64,000 nucleotides of DNA from Brasilonema angustatum HA4187-MV1 (GTDB lineage Bacteria; Cyanobacteriota; Cyanobacteriia; Cyanobacteriales; Nostocaceae): NCBI GenBank assembly GCA_019359695.1, contig JAHHGV010000002.1, forward strand, positions 186,001 through 250,000. Direction: 5' to 3'. Positions within the stretch are counted from its first letter, which is position 1. The number at the start of each line of letters is the position of its first letter. The notes below the pieces were generated by a model. That model did not search any database. It saw only the letters and a program-made list of their open reading frames with translations, and had not been told where the DNA came from. The position numbers and the translations under genes were made by a program. This document shows, piece after piece, positions 23,927 through 32,725 of the stretch.

Positions 23927-26890
23927 ATGTTCAACGAAGCCAACACCGTCGAAGCCTTGGTACGTGACCTCCTCTGTGGGAGGATCACAGCAACCGCACC
24001 CCCAGATCCTGGCTTATCCCGTAATGGTAACAAACTTAAAGGTGTTGGCTGGCACTTCCTACCCACCCAAGACATCCCCCGCCAGCCGCAAGATGTCTTC
24101 GTTGAATCTTTCCTCCGCGATGCCCTCATCCGCCTTAACCCAGAAATCGCTGCCAACCCCAACCGCGCTGAAGAAGTGTTGTACCGCCTGCGGGCGATTG
24201 TGCTGTCTGTACGTAGCGATGGGATTATCAAGGCAAACGAGGAATTTACCGCTTGGTTGCGTGGCGATCGCTCGATGCCGTTTGGCGAAAACCACGAACA
24301 CACCACGGTACGCCTGATCGATCCCATAAACCTTGATAACAACCAATACATAGTTACTACCCAGTACACCTTCCGTGCTGGTCCTGCTGAACGCCGTGCC
24401 GATTTAGTGTTGCTGGTGAATGGCTTGCCTTTGGTGCTGATTGAAGCCAAAACCCCTGTGCGGAAAGCGGTAAGCTGGATTGATGGGGCATTGCAGGTAC
24501 ATGACGATTACGAGAAAAACGTCCCAGAACTGTTTGCCTGCAACGTGTTTAGCGTCGCCACAGAAGGCAAAGAACTGCGCTATGGTTCTATCAGAATGCC
24601 CGTTGAGTTATGGGGCGTGTGGCGGTTGGATGATAACGCACCTCCATCAAGCCTTGCCTCCCTCAAGCACACAATTACCTCCCTGCTACGCCCCTGGGTG
24701 ATTCTGGATATTCTGAACCACTTCACCTTATTCGCTACGGACAAGAAAAAGCGCCGTTTAAAAATCGTTTGTCGTTATCAACAGTATGAAGCCGTCAACC
24801 GCATCGTTGACCGCGTAGTGGCTGGCAGACCCAAGAAAGGGTTAATCTGGCACTTCCAAGGGTCAGGAAAATCCCTGCTGATGGTGTTCGCCGCGCAAAA
24901 GATGAGGCTACAATCGCAACTGCGTAATCCTACGGTGTTGATTGTCGTAGACCGTATTGACCTTGATACCCAAATCAGCGCTACGTTTCACGCCTCAGAT
25001 ATTCCCAACCTAGTGAAAGCAGAAACCCGTGCGGAATTGGAACGGTTGCTGAAGCAGGATACCCGCAAAATCATCATCACCACAATTTTCAGGTTTGGCG
25101 AAGCGGATGGTGTCCTTAATAACCGGGATAACATCATCGTGCTGGTAGACGAAGCCCATCGCACCCAGGAAGGCGATCTGGGTATCAAAATGCGTGCTGC
25201 TTTACCAAATGCTTTCCTGTTTGGCTTTACCGGAACACCTATTAATCGCAGCGATCGCAACACCTTTTACGCCTTTGGGGCAGAAGAAGACGAACGCGGT
25301 TACATGAGTCGGTACGGCTTTGAGGAGTCCATCCGCGACGGGGCAACACTGCCACTGCATTTTGAGCCGCGTTTGGTGGAACTGCATATTGATAAAGATG
25401 CCATCGACCAAGCCTATGCCGAGTTAACAGGGGGCTTGTCCGACTTAGACAGGGAAAACCTTGCCAAAGCAGCCTCCAGAATGGCAGTGCTGGTTAAAGT
25501 ACCCGACCGCATTGCTAACATCTGTGCTGACATTGCCCAGCACTATCAGGAAAAAGTCGCCCCCAATGGCTTTAAGGGGATGGTTGTCACCTATAACCAG
25601 GAATGCTGTCTGCTGTACAAAGCTGAGTTGGACAAACACCTGCCCAGCGAAGCCAGCGAAATTGTTATTTCCGCCACGGGCAAAGATGAACGCTTTAAAC
25701 CCTATAATCGCACCCGTGACCAAGAAGAAAAATTACTAGACAGGTTCCGCGACTCCAACGATCCGATGAAATTATTGGTAGTCACAGCCAAGCTACTGAC
25801 CGGGTTTGATGCGCCTATCCTGCAAGCGATGTATTTGGATAAGCCCCTGAAAGCGCATACCCTCCTGCAAGCGATTTGCCGCACCAACCGCACCTACGGC
25901 GATAAGAAAACCCACGGATTGGTAGTAGATTACCTGGGTGTGTTTGATGATGTTGCACAAGCGCTGGAATTTGATGAACAAGGCTTCCAGCAAGTAGTAT
26001 CGGGTATTGCCAAACTGAAAGACCAACTTCCTGGTGCAATACAAAAATGCCTCGTCTACTTCCCAGGAGTAGACCGCACTTTGACGGGATATGAAGGACT
26101 TATCGCTGCCCAAGATTGTCTGCCAAACAACGATGTCCGCGATACCTTTGCCGCTGATTACAGCTACCTTGCTGATTTGTGGGAAGCACTATCACCCGAC
26201 CCCATCTTGCAACAGCACGAAGCAGATTACAGGTGGCTGTCTCAAGTGTATGTGTCCGTACAACCAACAACGGGTATGGGCAAACTCATTTGGCACGCCC
26301 TAGGGGCAAAAACCATCGAACTGATCCACCAAAACGTCCATGTGGAAGCGGTGCGTGATGACCTTGAGGAAATTGTGCTGGATGCCGAACTGTTAGAAGT
26401 TGTCCTTAATTCCCCCGATCCGCGCAAAAAATCCAAGGAAATTGAAATTAAAATCGCCCGTCGCCTTCACAAGCATATCGGTAATCAGCGCTTCCTGGCA
26501 TTATCAGAGCGCTTGGAAGCCCTGAAAGAACGGCACGAGCAAGGGCAAATCTACAGCGTTACCTTTCTCAAGGAACTGCTCGACCTGGCAAGGGATTTAG
26601 TTCAAGCAGAGAAAGACACACCCGTTGAGGAAGACGAAGACAGGGGTAAGGCAGCGCTGACCGAATTGTTTATGGAAGTCCGCAACGACCAAACCCCGAA
26701 AATGGTTGAGCGGATTGTCAATGATATTGATGAAATCGTGCGTTTGGTCAGGTTTCCAGGATGGCAACAAACTAGCGCTGGGGAACGGGAAGTCAAGCAG
26801 GCATTGCGTAAAACCCTGTTGAAATATACGCTGCATCAGGATAAGGAGTTGTTTGGGAAAGCTTACGAGTATATAAAACAGTATTACTAA
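23927..26890 (+). CDS. hsdR: HsdR, type I restriction endonuclease/translocase
   Basis: 987 aa. The N-terminal PD-(D/E)XK nuclease is visible as D159...E173-A-K175 (RADLVLLV, LIEAKTP). Walker A (FQGSGKS) lies near residue 310 and DEAH (VDEAHRTQEG) at about 408, followed by the FGFTGTPI motif and the second RecA domain (LLTGFDAPILQAMYLDKPL, about 622-640). The C-terminal helical domain contacts the methyltransferase core. The enzyme cuts unmodified DNA after ATP-driven translocation. It ends inside the first copy of a 59-bp tandem duplication. It appears intact. Confidence 0.95.
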   Translation: MFNEANTVEALVRDLLCGRITATAPPDPGLSRNGNKLKGVGWHFLPTQDIPRQPQDVFVESFLRDALIRLNPEIAANPNRAEEVLYRLRAIVLSVRSDGIIKANEEFTAWLRGDRSMPFGENHEHTTVRLIDPINLDNNQYIVTTQYTFRAGPAERRADLVLLVNGLPLVLIEAKTPVRKAVSWIDGALQVHDDYEKNVPELFACNVFSVATEGKELRYGSIRMPVELWGVWRLDDNAPPSSLASLKHTITSLLRPWVILDILNHFTLFATDKKKRRLKIVCRYQQYEAVNRIVDRVVAGRPKKGLIWHFQGSGKSLLMVFAAQKMRLQSQLRNPTVLIVVDRIDLDTQISATFHASDIPNLVKAETRAELERLLKQDTRKIIITTIFRFGEADGVLNNRDNIIVLVDEAHRTQEGDLGIKMRAALPNAFLFGFTGTPINRSDRNTFYAFGAEEDERGYMSRYGFEESIRDGATLPLHFEPRLVELHIDKDAIDQAYAELTGGLSDLDRENLAKAASRMAVLVKVPDRIANICADIAQHYQEKVAPNGFKGMVVTYNQECCLLYKAELDKHLPSEASEIVISATGKDERFKPYNRTRDQEEKLLDRFRDSNDPMKLLVVTAKLLTGFDAPILQAMYLDKPLKAHTLLQAICRTNRTYGDKKTHGLVVDYLGVFDDVAQALEFDEQGFQQVVSGIAKLKDQLPGAIQKCLVYFPGVDRTLTGYEGLIAAQDCLPNNDVRDTFAADYSYLADLWEALSPDPILQQHEADYRWLSQVYVSVQPTTGMGKLIWHALGAKTIELIHQNVHVEAVRDDLEEIVLDAELLEVVLNSPDPRKKSKEIEIKIARRLHKHIGNQRFLALSERLEALKERHEQGQIYSVTFLKELLDLARDLVQAEKDTPVEEDEDRGKAALTELFMEVRNDQTPKMVERIVNDIDEIVRLVRFPGWQQTSAGEREVKQALRKTLLKYTLHQDKELFGKAYEYIKQYY

Positions 26891-26999
26891 ATCGGTAGAG
26901 GAAGAGAAATAAGTGCGATCGCTTTCCAGTAGCCATGCGATATTACTAAATCGGTAGAGGAAGAGAAATAAGTGCGATCGCTTTCCAGTAGTCATGCGA
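26882..26999 (+). repeat. 59-bp tandem duplication at the hsdR 3' end
   Basis: 26882-26940 and 26941-26999 are almost identical (AGCCATGCGA versus AGTCATGCGA). The unit starts with the last two hsdR codons and stop and includes a HIP1-like GCGATCGC. It does not disturb the gene. It may be a recent slippage or recombination product. Confidence 0.9.
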
Positions 27000-27011
27000 T
27001 ATAATTAATAA

Positions 27012-27085
27012 CTAATTTTGTAGTTTAATCTGTACACCCACAGCTTCTAAAATTTTCAAAAATGCTGCTTTTTGGAAGATATATT
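27012..27085 (-). pseudogene. Possible remnant of an XRE-type antitoxin C-terminus
   Basis: On the minus strand the sequence reads AAFLKILEAVGVQIKLQN and a stop, which looks like the end of a HigA-like helix-turn-helix antitoxin or phage-type regulator. Upstream in that frame a stop comes within about 25 codons. Short and judged by eye, so tentative. The rest of 26,891-27,248 is AT-rich with no gene apart from the tandem duplication. Confidence 0.25.
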
Positions 27086-27248
27086 TATCTGTCTAATTAA
27101 CAATTATTGATTACTATTTCAAAAACTATTTAAGTAAAGCAGAATAAATAGTTTTATAGAGATTGAAGTCTTTAAAGTCATGCTTTACACCTCTTATTTA
27201 TAAGTATTTTTACGGTTTCTAGTTATTTTGAATTTTTGAATTAACAAA

Positions 27249-28706
27249 ATGGACACAGGTTATTTAGAATCATTGCTTTCAGGGTTAACATCCTTACCCC
27301 ACGAAACAGAATGGGTTGAATTCAAAGTAAATAACAGTAGTCCAGATGATATAGGCGAATACTTGTCAGCGTTATCAAATTCAGCTACTTTGCACGGCAA
27401 AAATACTGCTTATTTAGTTTGGGGTGTAAACAACGATAACCATGAAATCATCGGTACTACTTTTAAGCCTCGATTAAAAAAAATTGGAAATCAAGAATTA
27501 GAAAATTGGTTAGCAACACAATTATCCCCTCGAATCAATTTTAAAATACATGAATTTCCTTATGAAGGTAAAGATATAGTAATTTTTGAAATACCCAAAG
27601 CGACTCACGTTCCTGTGGGTTTTAGAGGAACTGAATATATTCGTGTAGGAAGTTGCAAACAAAAACTTAGAGATTTTCTTGAAAAAGAACGAAAACTATG
27701 GGTTTTATTTTCTCTTGAACCATTTGAAAAAGGAATTGCTTCAGAACATGTAACGGCAGATGAAGTAATAAAAAATATAAATTATCCAGCCTATTTTGAT
27801 TTAACCAAACAATCTTTACCTAATAATAGAGATGGCATCATAAATCGGCTAGTTTCAGAAAAGCTTATTGTCAAAAGAATCGATAATAAATTTGATATAA
27901 CAAATTTAGGTGTTATCCTCTTCGCTAAAGACTTGCAAGTTTTTGAGCGTTTGTCACGTAAAGCAATCCGGGTTGTAATTTACAAAGGGAAAAATCGGAT
28001 TGAAACCCAGCAAGAGCTAACTGGCTTTAAAGGCTATGCTATTGATTATGAAGAAATAGTGGAGTTTATTAATGACCAATTACCTAAAAATGAACGCATT
28101 GGTAAAGCTTTTCGTCAAGAACAGCGAATGTACCCAGAAATTGCTATTCGAGAATTAGTTGCAAACGCAATTATTCACCAAGATTTTAATATAACTGGAA
28201 CTGGACCAATAATTGAAATTTTCTCTGATAGGATTGAGATTACCAATCCAGGAGTCCCGCTTATCGATACAATGCGGTTTATTGACGAACCACCTCGTTC
28301 TCGTAACGAAGACTTAGCTGCTTTCATGCGTCGTATAAATATTTGCGAAGAGCGGGGAAGCGGTATTGACAAAGTTATCAATGCGGTAGAACTTTTTCAG
28401 TTACCAGCCCCAGAATTTAGGGTGACGAATAATCACACACAAGTAACTCTTTTTGCTTACAAAAAATTGACTGATATGGATAAAGCAGATAGAGTTCGAG
28501 CTTGTTACCAACATGCTTGCTTACGCCATGTCTCAAATGACCACATGACAAACTCATCATTACGAGAGCGCTTCTCCATAAAAGACGAAAATTATTCAAT
28601 GGCTTCCCGTATTATTTCCGATACAATCAATGAAGGCTTGATCAAACCCTACGATCCAGACAATACATCTAGAAAACACGCCAAGTATGTACCATTTTGG
28701 GCGTGA
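27249..28706 (+). CDS. AlbA_2 (Schlafen-like) ATP-binding protein
   Basis: 485 aa. The N-terminal AlbA_2/Schlafen DNA-binding domain (ETEWVEFKVNNSSPDDIGEYLSALSN in parts, residues about 18-45; FEIPKATHVPVGFRGTEYIR near 115-135) is followed by a HATPase_c_4-type domain with YPEIAIRELVANAIIHQDF near 297-315 and ERGSGIDKVI near 372. The C-terminus looks like a winged helix. Such proteins are usually called ATP-dependent transcriptional regulators, and some act in phage defence. It sits between a type I R-M operon and a transposition module, a typical place for cargo or defence genes. Confidence 0.83.
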   Translation: MDTGYLESLLSGLTSLPHETEWVEFKVNNSSPDDIGEYLSALSNSATLHGKNTAYLVWGVNNDNHEIIGTTFKPRLKKIGNQELENWLATQLSPRINFKIHEFPYEGKDIVIFEIPKATHVPVGFRGTEYIRVGSCKQKLRDFLEKERKLWVLFSLEPFEKGIASEHVTADEVIKNINYPAYFDLTKQSLPNNRDGIINRLVSEKLIVKRIDNKFDITNLGVILFAKDLQVFERLSRKAIRVVIYKGKNRIETQQELTGFKGYAIDYEEIVEFINDQLPKNERIGKAFRQEQRMYPEIAIRELVANAIIHQDFNITGTGPIIEIFSDRIEITNPGVPLIDTMRFIDEPPRSRNEDLAAFMRRINICEERGSGIDKVINAVELFQLPAPEFRVTNNHTQVTLFAYKKLTDMDKADRVRACYQHACLRHVSNDHMTNSSLRERFSIKDENYSMASRIISDTINEGLIKPYDPDNTSRKHAKYVPFWA

Positions 28707-28731
28707 ATCCCCTAACCGCTAAATATGTATA

Positions 28732-28863
28732 ATTCTTATGTGACTGTCATGTGACTGAGAAGGCTGATCGGCATTAGATTTCAAAATGCAAAAGACTTGA
28801 AAACCATGCCTGAAGGCAGTTTGCGCTGCTACCTTACTTGTGATTCTTATGTGACTGTTATGT
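28732..28863 (+). repeat. 21-bp direct repeats 111 bp apart, downstream of tniQ
   Basis: A 21-bp sequence containing ATTCTTATGTGACTGT occurs at 28732-28752 and, with one difference, at 28843-28863. The first copy is followed by a further ATGTGACTG. They lie between the AlbA_2 gene and the 3' end of tniQ. They do not match the repeats in the transposon end at 32,150-32,368. Function unknown. Confidence 0.7.
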
Positions 28864-28952
28864 TTATACTTGGCTTTAGTAAGAGCCAAAAGCCGTATTT
28901 TGTTACTACGGCTTTATTAAAGGAACGGCGATCGCTATTCTTCAAGCAGGCT

Positions 28953-29474
28953 TTAATAATACTTTTGAGACTTCGCCATTTGGGCAAAAGGTGTAAAACA
29001 TCGCGGACAATGCCCCTCCACCCATAAAGCTGGTATAGGAAAAGGCTTTCCACAAACAGGGCATTTTGATAGCAAGCGTAACTTGTGGCGATAGCATCCT
29101 ACAGTGACTTTAAATTGCCACTCGATTTTATGACAAGGCGACTCTGCATAACAGTCTCCACATAACCTAATGGGACTGTGCTTCATTCCTACACTAGGTG
29201 GAGGTAGCATTTCTCGTAATCTATCAGCATCAACTTCCACTACAGCTGCCAACGCTTCCAATTCTTGACGAGCCGGGAAGGGATTGAAATAAAACTTTTC
29301 CCAACGCGCCAACTTTGCCCCAAGTCCTGCAACATCACCTAATCCACTAGGGGCAGAAAATTTATTCCCTTTTGCGCGTCGAAATCTACCTAAAAAATGG
29401 CTGATACTTTCTCCCTCATAAGGCTCGACTCTGGTTAGCCAAAGTTGTCTTTTTTCATCTACATTTTCTTCCAT
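28953..29474 (-). CDS. tniQ: TniQ, short type V-K-like transposition targeting protein
   Basis: 173 aa from ATG 29474, one base beyond the tnsC stop; an ATG at 29495 is possible. VEPYEGESISHFLGRFRRA opens the protein, and zinc-binding cysteines follow: CGDCYAESPCHKIEW, then CPVCGKP and CPRC. Size and these motifs closely match TniQ of the Scytonema hofmannii type V-K CAST (167 aa) as I remember it. TniQ links the TnsC filament to the targeting complex. It is the last gene of the tnsB-tnsC-tniQ operon. Confidence 0.92.
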   Translation of the reverse strand: MEENVDEKRQLWLTRVEPYEGESISHFLGRFRRAKGNKFSAPSGLGDVAGLGAKLARWEKFYFNPFPARQELEALAAVVEVDADRLREMLPPPSVGMKHSPIRLCGDCYAESPCHKIEWQFKVTVGCYRHKLRLLSKCPVCGKPFPIPALWVEGHCPRCFTPFAQMAKSQKYY

Positions 29475-29475
29475 A

Positions 29476-30318
29476 TCACAATTTAGATGCTGCAATGACT
29501 TCTTTCAATACATCCTTATCAACCTTTTTATGCCCCCTCAGTAATGAGCGAATTGCTGCTTTGCGAAGAATCATATCAAGCCTACCAATTAATTTCTTAG
29601 TCGCTTGCTTTAAAAGCTTGAGGTTATCTCCACTTGCCAATTTCGATTCTTCCGGTAATCTGAGAACATCTCGTTCCCAAATCTGAATCATTTGTTTAAA
29701 TTGTGCATCCTCTAATCTGTCTAACTCAAACTGTTCTAGAAAGCGATTAATAACTTGCTCATCTCGTTTAACTATTGCCAGAAGACGACTTGTAGTACCA
29801 ACAAGCAAAACAGAAATTCTCAAATTATCATCATCATATATATGCCGTACATCTGAGAATGTCTCGAACTTTAGGTGATTAGCCTCATCAATAATCAGCA
29901 TCTCAACTTGATGTATGGCGAGACTATCTAGCGTTCGTTCTCGTAAGTCGGAAATAGTTCCGTTTGAGGGTTTATTTAACGCTTTGAGGATTTTAATAAA
30001 AAAATCTCTGGAACCACAATTTTTGGGAATTTGAATGTAAACTACAGGCTTCAATCGCTGTCCCTTCGCCTGTCGTGACTTGTTGTAACGATGTGCAAAA
30101 GCTTTACAAGTGACTGTTTTTCCACAACGTGAATCTCCTACCAATAGACCAGTCATCCTAGAGATAACTAACTCATACATCCAAGCGTGACAATATTTCA
30201 CTTGATCTAGTTCTAAGTAAGGTTCACGACTTAAACGTTCAATTTCAGCTTGTACTTCTGGTGTGGGTTCTTCAATAACGCCAAATTGCTTGGCAAGCGA
30301 GATTGCATTTGTTGTCAT
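29476..30318 (-). CDS. tnsC: TnsC, AAA+ transposition regulator
   Basis: 280 aa. Walker A GDSRCGKT at residues 61-68, Walker B MLIIDEANHL at about 140-149, then LLVGTTSRL and KRDEQVINRF sensor regions. The length is almost that of ShCAST TnsC (276 aa), and the sequence follows it throughout (for example VVYIQIPKNCG, EVIAAS end). TnsC polymerises on DNA and passes target information to TnsB. It lies 9 bp after tnsB and is translationally close to tniQ. Confidence 0.93.
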   Translation of the reverse strand: MTTNAISLAKQFGVIEEPTPEVQAEIERLSREPYLELDQVKYCHAWMYELVISRMTGLLVGDSRCGKTVTCKAFAHRYNKSRQAKGQRLKPVVYIQIPKNCGSRDFFIKILKALNKPSNGTISDLRERTLDSLAIHQVEMLIIDEANHLKFETFSDVRHIYDDDNLRISVLLVGTTSRLLAIVKRDEQVINRFLEQFELDRLEDAQFKQMIQIWERDVLRLPEESKLASGDNLKLLKQATKKLIGRLDMILRKAAIRSLLRGHKKVDKDVLKEVIAASKL

Positions 30319-30327
30319 GTTCTATAC

Positions 30328-32073
30328 CTAATCTTCTTCATAGAATTCATCCATGTAGCGAACTTCGTATTTTGGTAGCTCTGCTTCTGGTTCACTCTCT
30401 ACCGCGATTTCTTTTGGTTCAGGGACAGTAAATTTCTTAGCCACCGACTCTACAGGATTAACTTGCTCATTTGCTGCTTCTCGGCGCTGCTTGCGATTTT
30501 GTTTTACTATTTGCTCTACAAAAGCTTGACGGTCGAGCATTGCCTCTAAAATCGAGTCATTATTGATTTCTTGGCTTGCTTCTTTTTTTCGCTTATTAAT
30601 AGCCTTTAGTTCTCGTAAAGATAGGCGTTCAGTTTCAAAACCTTGAGCATGACCATAATCAAGAAACTCTTCTGTTCCGTCTGCATTAATTTTATATACA
30701 AAAAGCGTAGTTACATCGACAGGATCGTATCGAAATGCCACAATTTCTCCGTCTCGACCTCTCAAATGCTCTGCTCGATAGGTCAAGTTTTCAAATTGAA
30801 TACAGCCGTACTTTTGGACTTTGCGGCGTTCTCGCTTCATTAAACAAATCGCTAAATCCAATTCATCATAAAGATATGGGTCTGCCATCAATCCCGCTTC
30901 CCATCGTCCAATCCGAGATTGGTCTTTCATCCTGGCATCGGTATGCTGATTATATTCGCCAACAATGTAACGTACTATAACCTTCTCTAAATCCTTGAGA
31001 GTCAGGCAAGCATCTTTATCAACATTTTCTGGTCGTTTTTGAACGTTTGAACCCGTATATCCAGGTAAGAGATTTAATACTTGCTCGTTAAGCGTTTTAA
31101 AAAAACGTTCAACAATTCCACCATCTGATGGTCGTCTTCTGAGAGCGCAATTAAAACCTATTTGCACTGCAACCTGTTGTGTGGTGTGGATGGAAGTAAA
31201 ATCTTTTCCACCATCTGTGTAGAAGTAATTGGGCTTTCCGTAAGTTCGCCACTCGTTACGCAATTGATACTCAGAACTATAAGATTTCGGAAGAATCGCA
31301 TGACGTAGAGCTAAGGCATCAATTTGGGAACTAGGATGATCAAATCCCAAATAAAACCCCACTAAGCAGCGGGAGTAGGAATCGATAACAATCGTTAGCC
31401 AAGGACGATCTAAAACTCCATACTCGTCTACAAGCCTCACATCCAAACGAGTATGGTCACATTGCCAAACATCATTACTGCACTCTACCTCCAGTTCTCG
31501 CCCATCACGGGTCATATGCGTTAGTCGTTCCCCTAACATACCTGGGCTTCGTGCTTTTAGCTTTCTCTGCTTCTGTTCGATATATTCATCGAGAATTCGA
31601 TAGATTGACTGATGACTGGGGTATTCTCCTTTGTTCAGGTTAAGTTGCTTGGCTCTGCCTTTGACCCTAAGAAACACTTGATGTCGGGTCATCCGCTTGC
31701 TACCCTCATTGCCTTGCTTAAAAGTATCAATAATAAAATCAATCCATTCCTGGTCAAGACGATACTTTCCTTTATCTGATCGCGTAGTCGCTAGCCCAAC
31801 CAATCTTTCTTCTCGCCATTTCTTCAGTAAGCGCTCTACCTGCCGAATTGACACACCTAGCTTTTCAGCAGCTTCTTTCTTTCTAATCGCATAGGTTTTG
31901 CGATCGCATGGCTCGGTCAAACTTTGAATGACCTCCATCCGCAAATTAACTTCGTCTGTGAGCAATTCGTTAGATGGAAGCTTGTGGCTGTTTATCAACT
32001 TACCCTTAGACCCGATTTGAGGATGCTCATCGTCCGTATCCATGACAAGAGAATTTTGTGAATCCTGAGACAT
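30328..32073 (-). CDS. tnsB: TnsB, DDE transposase of type V-K CAST type
   Basis: 581 aa. N-terminal helix-turn-helix domains (MEVIQSLTEPCDRKTY, KEAAEKLGVSIRQVERLLKKW, GSKRMTRHQV) lead to an RNase H-fold catalytic core with D206 (WQCDHTR), D287 (FYTDGGKDF) and E322 (GGIVERFFKTLNE). The acidic residues fall at nearly the same positions as in ShCAST TnsB. The C-terminal tail is acidic and probably contacts TnsC. All catalytic residues are present, so the transposase seems functional. Its own transposon end with four repeats lies directly upstream. Confidence 0.95.
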   Translation of the reverse strand: MSQDSQNSLVMDTDDEHPQIGSKGKLINSHKLPSNELLTDEVNLRMEVIQSLTEPCDRKTYAIRKKEAAEKLGVSIRQVERLLKKWREERLVGLATTRSDKGKYRLDQEWIDFIIDTFKQGNEGSKRMTRHQVFLRVKGRAKQLNLNKGEYPSHQSIYRILDEYIEQKQRKLKARSPGMLGERLTHMTRDGRELEVECSNDVWQCDHTRLDVRLVDEYGVLDRPWLTIVIDSYSRCLVGFYLGFDHPSSQIDALALRHAILPKSYSSEYQLRNEWRTYGKPNYFYTDGGKDFTSIHTTQQVAVQIGFNCALRRRPSDGGIVERFFKTLNEQVLNLLPGYTGSNVQKRPENVDKDACLTLKDLEKVIVRYIVGEYNQHTDARMKDQSRIGRWEAGLMADPYLYDELDLAICLMKRERRKVQKYGCIQFENLTYRAEHLRGRDGEIVAFRYDPVDVTTLFVYKINADGTEEFLDYGHAQGFETERLSLRELKAINKRKKEASQEINNDSILEAMLDRQAFVEQIVKQNRKQRREAANEQVNPVESVAKKFTVPEPKEIAVESEPEAELPKYEVRYMDEFYEED

Positions 32074-32148
32074 TTTTCACCTCACAGCAATAAGTGGAGG
32101 ATTTCTCGCTCTTAATAAAACTAATGTACTATCAAACGTCTCACTTTA

Positions 32149-32368
32149 CGACATTTAATTTATGAAAAATAATTAAGTGTATTTTCCGCTTATCCAAATA
32201 AGCGACGTTTAATTAGTGAAAAAATAGTGTTAACGACTTATAATATGTTAAATTATAAAAGAGTAGCCAAAATCACCTTAAAAATAAAACCCTTGCATGG
32301 TAAGGGTTTTATGAATAAAAAAACGACATTAATTTGTGAAATAGCGACATTTAATTTGTGAATGTACA
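32149..32368 (-). mobile_element. Transposon left end with four TnsB-type repeats
   Basis: Read from the terminus at 32368 inward, the end begins TGTACA and then TTCACAAATTAAATGTCG. Four copies of RCGACATTTAATTTGTGAA (plus-strand view) are at 32344-32362, 32323-32340 (one base shorter), 32202-32220 and 32149-32167. This repeat pattern and the TGTACA terminus match the left end of type V-K CAST elements, where TnsB binds. A 9-bp hairpin AAAACCCTT/AAGGGTTTT (32286-32310) sits between repeats 2 and 3. The sequence beyond 32369 is ordinary intergenic DNA. Confidence 0.85.
32286..32310. terminator. Hairpin within the transposon end
   Basis: Perfect 9-bp stem AAAACCCTT/AAGGGTTTT with a seven-base loop; on the minus strand it runs into T-rich sequence. 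It could act as a bidirectional terminator that keeps outside transcription from reaching tnsB. Confidence 0.5.
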
Positions 32369-32725
32369 TGAACGGGTAGTGTGCACCTTGGACGCTCATA
32401 CCAAGTTGCGGCGAAATCATCTCACCAAGTGCCCCCTTGGCATGCCTTGGAGAAAAGTGCCCGTGAGGGCAGGGTAAGGTGACAAGTATGAATGCAACAC
32501 ACGTATCAGTATCTCAAAGTTTGACGGTAAAAAGGAACTCCTCGTTCCGCCCAACGGGAAAGTTAAATCCCAAGATGCGGAAAACGTCGGTGCAGGACTG
32601 GACTCACCAGTTGCTTCCACCGACGTTTCCCTCAAAACAGTACTAGTCTCACTTCGCTCTACTGAGAATGACAAAATGACACTTTTGAGACAGACATCCT
32701 CTTAGTATTCCCCCAATAAGCTAAA
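32369..32725. other. Intergenic DNA flanking the transposon end
   Basis: Contains an 11-bp inverted repeat AAACGTCGGTG (32582-32592)/CACCGACGTTT (32618-32628), with GACTGGACTCACCAG in its loop. A related GCGCTGGACTCAC motif recurs near 36330 and 58857, so this is a dispersed repeat. No tRNA gene, the usual V-K insertion landmark, is seen. No gene. Confidence 0.55.

Noticed and set aside
26882-26999. Two-unit repeat as a possible minimal CRISPR
   Set aside because: The 59-bp units are directly abutting without spacers and include the end of hsdR.
1-28952. Search for a Cas12k-like gene, tracrRNA or CRISPR array belonging to the tnsBC-tniQ module
   Set aside because: No frame of about 640 codons with RuvC-like motifs is seen, and no regularly spaced 30-40 bp repeats. 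All large frames were assigned to other families.
28797-29027. 76-codon plus-strand frame over the tniQ 3' end
   Set aside because: Mostly antisense to tniQ and spans the 21-bp repeat.
32417-32674. 85-codon minus-strand frame next to the transposon end
   Set aside because: It lies over a hairpin-rich repeat and shows no family motifs.
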